From contig VGDL01000026.1 in NCBI GenBank assembly GCA_016869735.1, positions 1 through 48,108 of the forward strand: 48,108 bases of DNA. Reading direction: 5' to 3'. The notes under the pieces are model-generated. The model made no database searches. It saw only the letters and a list, made by a program, of their open reading frames with translations, and was not told where the DNA came from. Positions 16,356 to 24,568 of the stretch are shown in pieces (within the stretch, counting starts at the first letter, position 1; every line of letters begins with the position of its first letter). Source of the DNA: Alphaproteobacteria bacterium. GTDB lineage: Bacteria; Pseudomonadota; Alphaproteobacteria; Acetobacterales; Acetobacteraceae. The position numbers and the translations under genes are program-made.

Positions 16356-17327
16356 ATGATCAGCAAACGCGCCATCCTGGCCGGCGTGCCGGCCTTGCTT
16401 GCGGCACCGCAAATCGCACGCGCCCAAGGCACCTGGCCCAATGGCCCGATCCGCATCGTGGTTCCTTTTCCACCGGGCGGTTCCACTGATGCGTTGGCGC
16501 GGCTGCTGCAGCCGCATTTCCAAGCGGAATTTGGCGTACCCTTCATTGTGGAAAATCGCGGCGGCGCATCAGGCTCACTTGGCACCGCGCAGGTCGCGCG
16601 CGCAGCACCAGATGGCAATACCTGGCTCATTGTTTTTGATACGCACGCGGTCAATCCATCGCTTATTTCGAATATGGGCTTTGATACGGAGAAGGATTTA
16701 ACCTCACTTCTGCTGTTCGGCACCGCGCCCATGGTGCTGACAGCGCATCGCACACGCCCCTATCGCAGCTTTGCCGAAATTGTTGCCGCGGCCAAGGCGC
16801 GGCCCGAAACGCTCACCTATGGGACCATCGGCAATGGCAGCCTCGCGCATCTGACCATGGAACTCGTGCAACGCGCGGGCGGCTTCAAGCTTGTGCATGT
16901 GCCCTATCGCGGCGGTGGGCCGCTTGCGGTTGCGGCAGCGGCGGGGGAGGTGGATTTGCCCATCGCGACCCGTCCCGCGCTTGGTGTGCATATTGATGCC
17001 GGCACGCTGGTGCCTCTGGCGCAAACCGGCGCCACGCGCAGCCCCAGCATTCCGGATGTGCCCAGCCTGACCGAACTTGGCATCACGGGCATTGATTCCC
17101 GCGCCTTCTGGGGCTTCCTTGGCCCCGCGCGCCTGCCGGCGGCAATCAAGACCCGCATGGAAGCCGCCATTCGCAAGGCTTTGGATGTGCCGGAACTGCG
17201 CCAGCGCATCCTTGGCCTTGGCATAGACCTCAACCCGCAGGGAGAGGCCGCCTTTACGCAGTTCCTATCTGCCCAGATCGCCACCTGGGGCCGTGTCGTG
17301 CGGGAGAATAACATCCGACCGGACTGA
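16356..17327 (+). CDS. Bug-family tripartite tricarboxylate receptor
   Basis: Periplasmic solute receptor (TctC/Bug), 323 residues. Signal peptide MISKRAILAGVPALLAAPQI ends ARAQ; the mature start GTWPNGPIRIVVPFPPGGST is the family hallmark. The second loop VENRGGASGSLGTAQVARAAPDG binds the carboxylate end of the ligand. HVPYRGGGPLAVAAAAGEVD is the domain-II counterpart. An AGGAG site lies 11 nt upstream. No TctA or TctB membrane subunits occur in the window, so it must work with a channel elsewhere or act as a sensor. Two further Bug genes are at 42263 and 45681. Confidence 0.92.
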   Translation: MISKRAILAGVPALLAAPQIARAQGTWPNGPIRIVVPFPPGGSTDALARLLQPHFQAEFGVPFIVENRGGASGSLGTAQVARAAPDGNTWLIVFDTHAVNPSLISNMGFDTEKDLTSLLLFGTAPMVLTAHRTRPYRSFAEIVAAAKARPETLTYGTIGNGSLAHLTMELVQRAGGFKLVHVPYRGGGPLAVAAAAGEVDLPIATRPALGVHIDAGTLVPLAQTGATRSPSIPDVPSLTELGITGIDSRAFWGFLGPARLPAAIKTRMEAAIRKALDVPELRQRILGLGIDLNPQGEAAFTQFLSAQIATWGRVVRENNIRPD

Positions 17328-17397
17328 AAACACCGCTTGACCAGCGGCGCAGGGCTTGTTCCCATGGCGTCAACGCCAAGAAATGAGGAAGTCTGCC

Positions 17398-18465
17398 ATG
17401 CGCGCCTGGGCCGTTGTCGAAGCCGGAAAGCCGCTTCAGGAAATTTCTATCCCAACGCCTGAACCCACGGGCCAGCAGGTGCTGCTCGAAATTACTCATG
17501 CCGGCGTCTGCCATTCAGATCTGCATATCTGGGAAGGCGGCTATGATCTTGGTTCGCGTGGCTATCTGAAGCTTTCCGATCGCGGGGTGAAGCTGCCGCT
17601 TGCCATGGGGCATGAAATCGTGGGCCGCGTCTTGAAATGGGGGCCAGAAGCCAATGGCGCGGGCCTCAAGGTCGGTGACCATATGGTGGTCTTTCCTTGG
17701 GTTGGCTGCGGCACCTGTGACTCCTGCCGGGCGGATGAGGATAATATGTGCCTCTCGCCCAAAAGCCTCGGCGTTTATCAGCATGGTGGCTATGCGACCC
17801 ATGTGCTGGCGCCGGAACCGCGGCATTTGGTGCCGGTGGGCAACCTCGATCCCGCCCTTGCTGCGACCTATGCCTGTTCCGGTATTACGGTGTTCAGCGC
17901 CATCAATAAGGTCATGCCGATGCCGGCAGATGAGCCCATTGTGCTGATCGGCGCCGGCGGGCTTGGCTTGAACGCCATTGCGGTGCTGAAGGCCAAAGGG
18001 CATCGGCGGATCGTGGTGGTGGATGTCAGCGCAGCCAAGTTGGAAGCCGCCAAGCGGGAAGGGGCCACCGATATTGTCCAGGGCGGCGATGCTGAAACCG
18101 CCAAGCGCATCATGGATGCCTGTGGCGGTCCGGTGCGCGCCATTATCGACCTGGTGAACGGGACCGAGACAGCGCGGAGCGCCTTTGATGCGCTGCGGAA
18201 GGGCGGCAAGCTGGTGCAGGTGGGGCTTTTCGGCGGCGAATTGGCCGTGCCGCTACCGGTCATGCCGATGCGCGCGCTCACGATTCAAGGGTCTTATGTG
18301 GGCAATGTGAAGGAGTTACGGGAATTGATGGGTATCGCCCAGAAGGGAGGTCTGCCGGGTATTCCGATCACGCAGATGCCTCTTAATCAGGCTGATACGG
18401 CACTCAATCGGTTGCATGCGGGGAAAGTCACTGGGCGTATCGTGCTGACTGCCGAGGGGTTGTGA
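17398..18465 (+). CDS. Zinc-dependent alcohol dehydrogenase (MDR family)
   Basis: Cytoplasmic MDR enzyme of 355 residues. Catalytic zinc ligands are Cys38 in GVCHSD and GHE (AMGHEIVG). The structural zinc loop is CGTCDSCRADEDNMC. The cofactor-binding Rossmann motif is IGAGGLGLNAIAVLK with VVVDVS, an Asp after the second strand that favours NAD over NADP. I took ATG 17398, preceded by TGAGGAAG; a start at 17356 would add 14 residues that do not resemble the family. A short palindrome (TGGCGT-CA-ACGCCA, 17365-17378) sits 20 nt upstream and could be an operator. Substrate unknown. Confidence 0.92.
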   Translation: MRAWAVVEAGKPLQEISIPTPEPTGQQVLLEITHAGVCHSDLHIWEGGYDLGSRGYLKLSDRGVKLPLAMGHEIVGRVLKWGPEANGAGLKVGDHMVVFPWVGCGTCDSCRADEDNMCLSPKSLGVYQHGGYATHVLAPEPRHLVPVGNLDPALAATYACSGITVFSAINKVMPMPADEPIVLIGAGGLGLNAIAVLKAKGHRRIVVVDVSAAKLEAAKREGATDIVQGGDAETAKRIMDACGGPVRAIIDLVNGTETARSAFDALRKGGKLVQVGLFGGELAVPLPVMPMRALTIQGSYVGNVKELRELMGIAQKGGLPGIPITQMPLNQADTALNRLHAGKVTGRIVLTAEGL

Positions 18466-18541
18466 GAGAGGACTAAACTAAAAGTTGAAAAATTCTTCAA
18501 AATATTCAATCCTTTGCCTCTCAAGTATTGGAGCCAACCCT

Positions 18542-19135
18542 GTGCAAGACATTGCCCCCCTGCGAGATTTCGTTCGCGGTATGACCGCCTTGGCTGATTC
18601 TGGGGCGAATGAGGCGCGTTTTCTGAACGAAGCGCCGAACCTGCTGCGCAGGCTTGTGCTTTCCGACAATTGGCTGCCGGCAGACTACACGGCGCCCACG
18701 GATACCTATCGCCAATTATTGCTGCATTGCGATCCGCAGGAGCGTTTTTCGGTGGTGTGTTTTGTCTGGGGGCCGGGCCAAAAAACGCCCGTGCATAACC
18801 ACACTGTTTGGGGCCTGGTTGGCGTGCATCAAGGTGAGGAGATTTCCACCGAAATGGTCGCGGACCCGAATGGCGGGCCGATGCGCCCCGGGCGCGTTGA
18901 TCGTGCCAAGCGCGGCGATGTGGTTGTTTTGAGCAGCGAGAGCTACGATACGCATCGTGTTGAAAACGCAGTGGAAGGGCGCACCAGCATCAGCATCCAT
19001 GTCTATGGTGCCAATATCGGCGCGGTGAAGCGTGCGATGTTCAATGCTGATACCAGCCAGCCCGAATATTTCATCTCCGGCTATGACAACAATAGCGTGC
19101 CAAATCTTTGGGATTTGAGTCGTACGCCCAATTAA
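18542..19135 (+). CDS. Thiol dioxygenase, 3-mercaptopropionate dioxygenase-like
   Basis: Cupin non-heme iron enzyme, 197 residues with the preferred GTG start, close to bacterial thiol dioxygenases (about 200). Iron ligands are His85 and His87 (VHNHTVWG) and His138 (DTHRV); the second-shell Tyr lies in SIHVYGA. The substrate-carboxylate position falls in YRQLLLH, where Gln58 points to a Gln-type enzyme (3-mercaptopropionate) rather than the Arg-type cysteine dioxygenase; this assignment is tentative. GGAG at 18530-18533 favours GTG 18542 over TTG 18485. The preceding 76 nt are unusually AT-rich and contain TTGAA/TTCAA arms. Confidence 0.85.
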   Translation: MQDIAPLRDFVRGMTALADSGANEARFLNEAPNLLRRLVLSDNWLPADYTAPTDTYRQLLLHCDPQERFSVVCFVWGPGQKTPVHNHTVWGLVGVHQGEEISTEMVADPNGGPMRPGRVDRAKRGDVVVLSSESYDTHRVENAVEGRTSISIHVYGANIGAVKRAMFNADTSQPEYFISGYDNNSVPNLWDLSRTPN

Positions 19136-19139
19136 AACC

Positions 19140-19167
19140 TGCCTCTTGCGCGCTTGCGCATGAGGCA
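19140..19167 (+). terminator. Candidate hairpin terminator after the thiol dioxygenase
   Basis: TGCCTC (19140-19145) pairs with GAGGCA (19162-19167), and the inner GCGC/GCGC stem closes on GCTT with one mismatch between the two stems. There is no T-run, so it may be a weak or Rho-assisted terminator. It overlaps an ATG at 19167, which argues for the later start of the next gene. Confidence 0.45.
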
Positions 19168-19202
19168 TGATGCTGCCTGCGTTCATGCAGGGACCACTCG
19201 CC

Positions 19203-20192
19203 ATGGCTGACAGCATTCCCGTACTCGACCTTGCCCCCTTGCGCGCTGGCGCGCCCGGCGCGCTCGACAAGTTAGGGGAAGAATTGCGCCACGCCTTTAC
19301 CGAGGTAGGTTTTTACTTCGTGCGCAATCACGGCATTTCGGAAGCGCTGCTTGATCAAACCTTTGCCGAGGCCGCGCGCTTTCACGCGCAGCCCCTGGAA
19401 GCCAAGCTCGCGCTCAAGATCAATGAGCACAATATCGGCTATATGCCGATGCGCGGTGCGACCACGCGTGTGAATGCGGTGGGTGATGTGGCGCTGCCCA
19501 ATGCCAATGAAGCGGTGTTCTTCAAGCGCGACCTGCCCGCTGATCACCCTGACGTGGTGGGGAAGGTGCGCTTTCGTGGGGCCAATCAATGGCCGGATTT
19601 GCCGGGGTTCCGCGCCGATATCCTGAAAGCCTGCGCGGCCTTTGAAGGGCTTGGGCTTTCGCTATTGCCAATCTATGCCCGCGCGCTTGGCTTGCCGGCT
19701 GATTATTTCTCGCCCTTTTTTCAGGAGCCGATGTTCACGCTGCGCATGTCGCATTACCCGCCTCAGGAACCAACCGCGCCCGAGAATGAATTCGGCATCG
19801 CGCCGCATATGGATACAAGCTTCATGACCATTCTGGCGCAGAACAAGGTGCCGGGGCTTTCGCTGCGCTTGCCGGATGGGCAGTGGTTGGATGCGCCGGC
19901 ACCTGAAGGCGCGCTGTTGATCAATGGCGGGATGATGCTCAGGCGCTGGACCGATAACCGCTTTCTGGCAACCCCGCATCGCGTGATCAATCGTTCTGGC
20001 CGCGAACGCTATGCGATTCCCTTTTTCATGGATGCGAATTACCGCGCTGTCATGAATCCAATTACGGCTGATGGTGTCCAAGGCCGTATGGAACCCATCA
20101 CTTATCCTGATTTCATGACGGGTTATCAGCGCGCCAATTTCCACCATGCTGCGGAAAAATCCGAAGAAAAAGTGCAGTTGCAAGGCGCCTGA
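19203..20192 (+). CDS. 2-oxoglutarate/Fe(II)-dependent oxygenase (isopenicillin N synthase-like)
   Basis: Cytoplasmic oxygenase of 329 residues. The N-terminal DIOX_N segment runs from IPVLDLAPLRAG through GFYFVRNHGIS. The double-stranded beta-helix core has the iron ligands His-x-Asp in APHMDTSFMTIL and the distal His in ATPHRVIN. The 2-oxoglutarate/substrate Arg lies in the RSGRERYAIPFF block (R-x-S-like position). The family includes ethylene-forming, gibberellin and many unassigned oxygenases, so the substrate is unknown. I chose ATG 19203 (MADSIPVLD); the upstream ATG 19167 sits in a hairpin. The thiol dioxygenase next door is also iron-dependent. Confidence 0.88.
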   Translation: MADSIPVLDLAPLRAGAPGALDKLGEELRHAFTEVGFYFVRNHGISEALLDQTFAEAARFHAQPLEAKLALKINEHNIGYMPMRGATTRVNAVGDVALPNANEAVFFKRDLPADHPDVVGKVRFRGANQWPDLPGFRADILKACAAFEGLGLSLLPIYARALGLPADYFSPFFQEPMFTLRMSHYPPQEPTAPENEFGIAPHMDTSFMTILAQNKVPGLSLRLPDGQWLDAPAPEGALLINGGMMLRRWTDNRFLATPHRVINRSGRERYAIPFFMDANYRAVMNPITADGVQGRMEPITYPDFMTGYQRANFHHAAEKSEEKVQLQGA

Positions 20193-20287
20193 AACCTTGC
20201 CTTGACCCAGGGGGCTTTACCTTCCCCCCAGATGGCGTAGCCTTCGCATGGCCGCAAAGGCTTCGAACCGTTTTGGGAGGAAAATTC

Positions 20288-21526
20288 ATGCAAGTAACAC
20301 GTCGTGCGGCCCTTGCGGCCGGCGCGGGCATTGGCACCGGCATTGGTGGCCTGCCCTGGCAGAGTGCTAAGGCACAAGCTGCGAATACCATCAAGATGGC
20401 GCTGCTCTGCGATTTCTCCGGCACCTATCGCGATGTCTCCGGCCCCACCTCTCTTGCCTGCGTGCGTCAGGCGGCGGCGGAGATGGCCAATCGCGGCTTC
20501 AATATTGAAGTGCTGTTTGGCGATAACCAGAATCGCCCGGATGTCGGTTCAAACCTCACGCGGCAATGGATTGATCGCGAAGGTGTTGATCTGATCATTG
20601 ATGGTGGCGCTTCATCCGTGGCGCTCGCGGTGGCGGATATTGTTCGCGAAAAGAACAAGGTGTTCATGAGCACCTCAACCGCGACCTCGGATCTGACCGG
20701 GCGTGCGTGCACCCCCAATACCGTCCATTGGACTTATGATACCTATATGCTCGCGAAATCCACTGGCGGTGCCACCGTGAAGGCGGGTGGGGATAGCTGG
20801 TTTTTTATCACGGCTGACTACGCCTTCGGCCATGCTTTGGAACGCGATACGGCGAATTTCGTCCGTAATGCGGGCGGGCGGGTTCTGGGCCAGGTGCGCA
20901 CACCTTTCCCCGGCACCACTGATTTCTCGTCCTTCCTGGTGCAGGCGCAAGCTTCGCGCGCCAAGGTGATTGGGCTTGCCAATGCGGGCGGGGATACCAT
21001 CAATTGCATCAAGCAGGCCGCAGAATTCGGCATCACACGGCGCGGGACAAAACTCGCGAGCCTTCTGATGTTCTTGCCCGATGTGCATGCACTTGGTTTG
21101 CAGACAGCCCAAGGTCTGGTCTGCACCGAAACCTTCTATTGGGATTTGAATGACCGCACGCGCGCCTTCTCGGCCCGGGTGCGCCCCAATATCGGGCAAA
21201 ACGCGCTTTGTATGAACCATGCAGGCTCCTATGCGGCACCGCTGCATTACCTGAAAACAGTCGCGGATATGGGCGTGGCTGCGGCCAAGCAGAGCGGCGC
21301 GGCAACGGTTGCGCGTATGAAGGCCATTCCTTGCGATGATGATTGCTTTGGCCCCGGCAGCATCCGCCCCGATGGCCGCAAGCTGCACCCAGCCTATTTG
21401 TTCGAGGTGAAGAAGCCCGAAGAGAGCAAGGGCGCATTCGACTACTATAAGCTGCTGCAAACAACATCCCGCGAAGACTCCTTCCGACCGCTCAATGAAG
21501 GCGGGTGCAGCCTAGTCCGTAGCTAA
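20288..21526 (+). CDS. Orphan Liv-type substrate-binding protein (paralogue of 3960-5186)
   Basis: Periplasmic receptor of 412 residues with an N-terminal TRRAALAAG motif (weak Tat signal) and cleavage near AKAQA. It aligns along its whole length with the receptor at 3960. Shared blocks include NTVHWTYDTYMLAKSTGGAT, WFFITADYAFGHALERDT and the ending EGGCSLVRS; by eye, identity is about 70%. A strong GGGAGGAAAA site precedes ATG 20288. No ATPase or permease genes adjoin it, so it probably feeds the liv transporter at 2.3-7.1 kb with a different ligand, or a distant one. Confidence 0.9.
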   Translation: MQVTRRAALAAGAGIGTGIGGLPWQSAKAQAANTIKMALLCDFSGTYRDVSGPTSLACVRQAAAEMANRGFNIEVLFGDNQNRPDVGSNLTRQWIDREGVDLIIDGGASSVALAVADIVREKNKVFMSTSTATSDLTGRACTPNTVHWTYDTYMLAKSTGGATVKAGGDSWFFITADYAFGHALERDTANFVRNAGGRVLGQVRTPFPGTTDFSSFLVQAQASRAKVIGLANAGGDTINCIKQAAEFGITRRGTKLASLLMFLPDVHALGLQTAQGLVCTETFYWDLNDRTRAFSARVRPNIGQNALCMNHAGSYAAPLHYLKTVADMGVAAAKQSGAATVARMKAIPCDDDCFGPGSIRPDGRKLHPAYLFEVKKPEESKGAFDYYKLLQTTSREDSFRPLNEGGCSLVRS

Positions 21527-21535
21527 GGATCGAAG

Positions 21536-21566
21536 GGCGCGGCGGGCTAACACAACCCGCCGCGCC
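21536..21566. terminator. Bidirectional terminator between binding protein and gtrA
   Basis: An 11-bp perfect stem GGCGCGGCGGG (21536-21546) and CCCGCCGCGCC (21556-21566) with a 9-nt loop lies between two convergent genes. Its right arm touches the stop codon of the minus-strand gene. T-rich sequence (TAGTTCTT) follows on the + side. Confidence 0.8.
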
Positions 21567-22015
21567 TAGTTCTTGGCGCGAAACACCAGACGGCGCGACA
21601 GCACGAAATTCCCGAACATCCCGGCAATTGCCCCCGCCGCCACGCCAAGCACCGGATGCGCTGCCACCATCGGCACAAAGGCGATCAGCGCGGCATAGGT
21701 GCCGTAATTCATCGCAAAACCTACCAGATTAACCACCAGAAACAGCGCCCATTGCTGATGCGCCGGGCCAGCGCCGCGTCCGCGAAATGTCCATGCCCGA
21801 TTGAGCGCCCAGGTCGTGGTCGCCGCCACCAGGTAGGAGACAGCACGCCCGCCATAAAGCCCAAGCCCGAGCGTCAGCCCGGCATAAAGCACCGCGGTAT
21901 CCACCACGAAACCGATGGTGCCCACCACACCAAAGCGCAGAAATTCCATCGCCAGCTTGAAGCGGGCGGGGCCAAGCCAATCCTGGAAACGCGTGATGGT
22001 TTCAGATAACGCCAT
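21566..22015 (-). CDS. GtrA-family membrane protein
   Basis: Small integral membrane protein of 149 residues with four hydrophobic helices. The first contains FLRFGVVGTIGFVVDTAVLY, the GtrA hallmark, and the second SYLVAATTTWALNRAWTFRG. The C-terminus LSRRLVFRAKN also matches the family. GtrA proteins are thought to flip undecaprenyl-linked sugars, or to assist polysaccharide export, usually beside a glycosyltransferase; none is visible here. It is divergent from the hydroxyacid dehydrogenase gene, with 110 nt between the starts. Confidence 0.88.
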   Translation of the reverse strand: MALSETITRFQDWLGPARFKLAMEFLRFGVVGTIGFVVDTAVLYAGLTLGLGLYGGRAVSYLVAATTTWALNRAWTFRGRGAGPAHQQWALFLVVNLVGFAMNYGTYAALIAFVPMVAAHPVLGVAAGAIAGMFGNFVLSRRLVFRAKN

Positions 22016-22125
22016 GCGCGCCTGTTAAGCAGGAAAGCGGTGCGGCGCAAACCGTCATGGCCTTGGCTCGGCTCAGGCGCTATTCAGGCGCTCCAGCAAA
22101 TCGAGCTTGCAGGGGGAGGGCGCCA

Positions 22126-22983
22126 ATGGTCGCGGTAATTGGTCTCGGCAATATGGGCATGGCCATGCTCAAGCGGCTTCTGGAGACGGGCCACCAACCC
22201 CGCGCCTGGGATCTGGACCCCGGCAAGCGCGCAGCGGCGCAGCAGGCCGGAGCCTTGATCGGTGCAGACCTGGCCGGCAGTGTCGCGGACATGACAATCT
22301 TTTCCCTGCCGCATGATGCCGCAGTGGCTGAGGTGCTGAAGCACGCATTACCCGCCTTGCCTCAGGGCGCGGTGATCATTGACACCTCCACCCTTTCGCC
22401 AAGCGCCGTGCGCGGTTTTGCGGAACAGGCCACAGCGCGCGGCGTTTTTTATCTTGATGCGCCGGTCTCGGGCGGCCCAGCCGGCGCGGCGGCGGGCAGC
22501 ATGGCCATGATGGTGGGCGGCGATGCCGCTGCCTTGGAACGCGCCACACCCGTGCTTCAACACTTGACCGCGCGGCTTTTGCACATCGGGCCATCCGGCG
22601 CGGGGCAGGTGGCAAAGCTTGTGAACAACCTGCTGGTCGCAGCCCATTTGGTGACAGCTGCTGAGGCGCTGCGCCTTGGCGCCGCTGCCGGGGTTGCGCC
22701 GGAAGCGCTTTTGCCGGTGTTGAATGGCGCGTCTGGCCGTTCCGCGGTGACCGAGGTGAATTGGCCGCGCTGGATCATCCCCGGCAGCTTTGACTCAGGC
22801 TTCAGCGCCGGGCTGATGCGCAAGGATGTGGGCCTGGCGCTGGAATTGGCGCGGGAATTGGACGTGCCGCTGGAAGCCACGGGCCGCGCCGCTGCGCTGT
22901 GGCAGGAAATGCGTGAAGCCGTGCCAGACGCGGCTGATTTCAACCGGCTTTCAGCTGCGCTTTTTGAAGGAGCCAAGCCATGA
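22126..22983 (+). CDS. Beta-hydroxyacid dehydrogenase (3-hydroxyisobutyrate dehydrogenase family)
   Basis: NAD(P)-dependent enzyme of 285 residues. The Rossmann motif VIGLGNMGMAMLKRLLETGH carries GLGNMG. The substrate motif LDAPVSGGPAGAAAGSMAMM (DAPVSGG) and the catalytic Lys in GAGQVAKLVNNLL are both present. The preferred ATG 22126 has AGGGGGAGGG just upstream; the ORF extends farther to 22057 without family similarity. A 4-nt overlap links it to the aldehyde dehydrogenase, which suggests sequential oxidation of a hydroxyacid and an aldehyde in one pathway (for example 3-hydroxyisobutyrate or tartronate-type metabolism). Exact substrate not determined. Confidence 0.9.
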   Translation: MVAVIGLGNMGMAMLKRLLETGHQPRAWDLDPGKRAAAQQAGALIGADLAGSVADMTIFSLPHDAAVAEVLKHALPALPQGAVIIDTSTLSPSAVRGFAEQATARGVFYLDAPVSGGPAGAAAGSMAMMVGGDAAALERATPVLQHLTARLLHIGPSGAGQVAKLVNNLLVAAHLVTAAEALRLGAAAGVAPEALLPVLNGASGRSAVTEVNWPRWIIPGSFDSGFSAGLMRKDVGLALELARELDVPLEATGRAAALWQEMREAVPDAADFNRLSAALFEGAKP

Positions 22984-24500
22984 CACCCTTCAGCGCTAAA
23001 GCAGTACTTGCCGAAGAACTTGCCGCGCTTTTGTGTGGGCGCGTGGGGAGCCTTGTGGATGGCGAGATCATTGCCGGAGATGGCACCACCATCACCTTGC
23101 AAGACCCTACAACTGGTGCGGCGCTGCTTGAATATCACAGCGCTGGTTCTGGCCTTGTCGCGCAAGCGACCAGCAGCGCCGCCCGCGCGCAGGGCGTTTG
23201 GCTGGCTTTGAGTGGCGCCGAGCGTGGCCGCCGGCTTTGGGCCATCGCGCCCTTGCTGCGGCAATATGCGGAGAACCTCGCGCGGTTGGAATCTGCGCAA
23301 ACCGGCAAGCCCTTGCGCGATACGCGCGCCGAAGTCGCGCGTGTGGCGGAGATGGCTGAATATTGGGCCGGGTGGTGCGACAAGATCGAAGGCCGCATCA
23401 TTCCTGTACCGTCCGGCCATACCGTTATGGTAAAACGCGAGGCGCTTGGCGTTGTGTTGGCGATCACGCCCTGGAATGCGCCGATCTTCACCGCCGGCTG
23501 GAATGTCTTTCCCGCACTTGCTGCGGGCAATGCCGTGGTGCTGAAGCCATCGGAATTCACGCCGCTGACATCGCTCGCGCTTGGGCTGCTCGCGGAACAG
23601 GCCGGGTTGCCGCGCGGCTTGTTTCAGGTGATCGCCGGGCCAGGGCAGGTGACGGGTGCCGCTTTGCTCGCCGCCCCTGAAATCGCGAAGGTGGTTTTTG
23701 TCGGCGGTGTCGCGGCTGGGCGCGCCGTTGCAACAGCCGCCGCTGCGCGCGGCTTGCCCTGCTTGCTCGAACTCGGTGGCAAAAGTGCGAATATTGTTTT
23801 CGACGATGCCGATTTCGCCAGCGCCATCCAGGGCGCGCAGCAGGCGATTTATGCTGGCAGCGGGCAATCCTGTGTCGCTGGTTCGCGGCTTTTGGTGCAA
23901 CGCAGCCTGCATGATCGTTTTGTCGCGGCCCTTGCCGAAGCACAGCAGCGCATTCGGCTTGGCGATCCCTTGGATGCGGCGACCGAGATGGGGCCTGTCG
24001 CCAACGCGCGGCAATTCGCCCATGTCCGGGAATTGCTAGCGGATGGTGCTGCCTCGGGCGCTGCTGTCATGGCGGCGGCCACCCCGGCCGCGCTGCCCTC
24101 GGGCGGTTTTTGGGTGCCGCCCACCTTGCTCGCCGGGCTTTCCAATGAAGCGCGCCCGGCACGGGAGGAAATCTTCGGCCCCGTCGTCGCCGCCATCCCG
24201 TTCGAGGATGAGGATGAAGCCATTACCCTGGCCAACGACACGCCTTTTGGCCTGGCTGGCGCTGTTTGGACGCGTGATCTTGGCCGGGCGCATCGCGTAG
24301 CGACCAGGGTGAGGGCAGGGACCTTCTGGGTGAATGGCTATCGCACCATTCACGTTTCCGTGCCCTTTGGCGGCTTTGGCGCCTCAGGCCATGGCCGCTC
24401 CTCGGGGCAGGAGGTTTTGACCGAACTGACGCAAAGCAAGGCAATCTGGATAGATACTGCCCCCGAACCGGCCTTGGGCTTCGGCCATAGGCCGGGCTGA
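22980..24500 (+). CDS. NAD(P)-dependent aldehyde dehydrogenase
   Basis: ALDH-superfamily enzyme of 506 residues. The catalytic set is complete: oxyanion Asn in ITPWNAPIF, general-base Glu in LELGGKSANIVFDDAD and nucleophile Cys in GSGQSCVAGSR. The cofactor-binding segment is VVLKPSEFTPLTSLALGLLA, and EEIFGPVVAAIPFEDEDEAI is typical of the C-terminal half. ATG 22980 overlaps the stop of the hydroxyacid dehydrogenase (ATGA). Related to betaine aldehyde/gamma-aminobutyraldehyde-type dehydrogenases, but substrate class cannot be set by eye. Confidence 0.93.
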   Translation: MTPFSAKAVLAEELAALLCGRVGSLVDGEIIAGDGTTITLQDPTTGAALLEYHSAGSGLVAQATSSAARAQGVWLALSGAERGRRLWAIAPLLRQYAENLARLESAQTGKPLRDTRAEVARVAEMAEYWAGWCDKIEGRIIPVPSGHTVMVKREALGVVLAITPWNAPIFTAGWNVFPALAAGNAVVLKPSEFTPLTSLALGLLAEQAGLPRGLFQVIAGPGQVTGAALLAAPEIAKVVFVGGVAAGRAVATAAAARGLPCLLELGGKSANIVFDDADFASAIQGAQQAIYAGSGQSCVAGSRLLVQRSLHDRFVAALAEAQQRIRLGDPLDAATEMGPVANARQFAHVRELLADGAASGAAVMAAATPAALPSGGFWVPPTLLAGLSNEARPAREEIFGPVVAAIPFEDEDEAITLANDTPFGLAGAVWTRDLGRAHRVATRVRAGTFWVNGYRTIHVSVPFGGFGASGHGRSSGQEVLTELTQSKAIWIDTAPEPALGFGHRPG

Positions 24501-24510
24501 GGCCAAATCG

Positions 24511-24534
24511 CGCTTGCGCCACCAGCCGCAAGCG
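24511..24534 (+). terminator. Candidate hairpin after the aldehyde dehydrogenase
   Basis: CGCTTGC (24511-24517) pairs with GCAAGCG (24528-24534) across a 10-nt loop, 11 nt after the stop. No T-run follows, so termination efficiency is doubtful. Confidence 0.4.
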
Positions 24535-24568
24535 GGTCTGATAGGCGGAACACGAAAAGGGGGCTCAC

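Noticed and set aside
22557-24023. Long minus-strand open frame (488 codons)
   Set aside because: It is the antisense shadow of the aldehyde dehydrogenase and hydroxyacid dehydrogenase genes, has His/Arg/Gln-rich composition and no recognisable domain.
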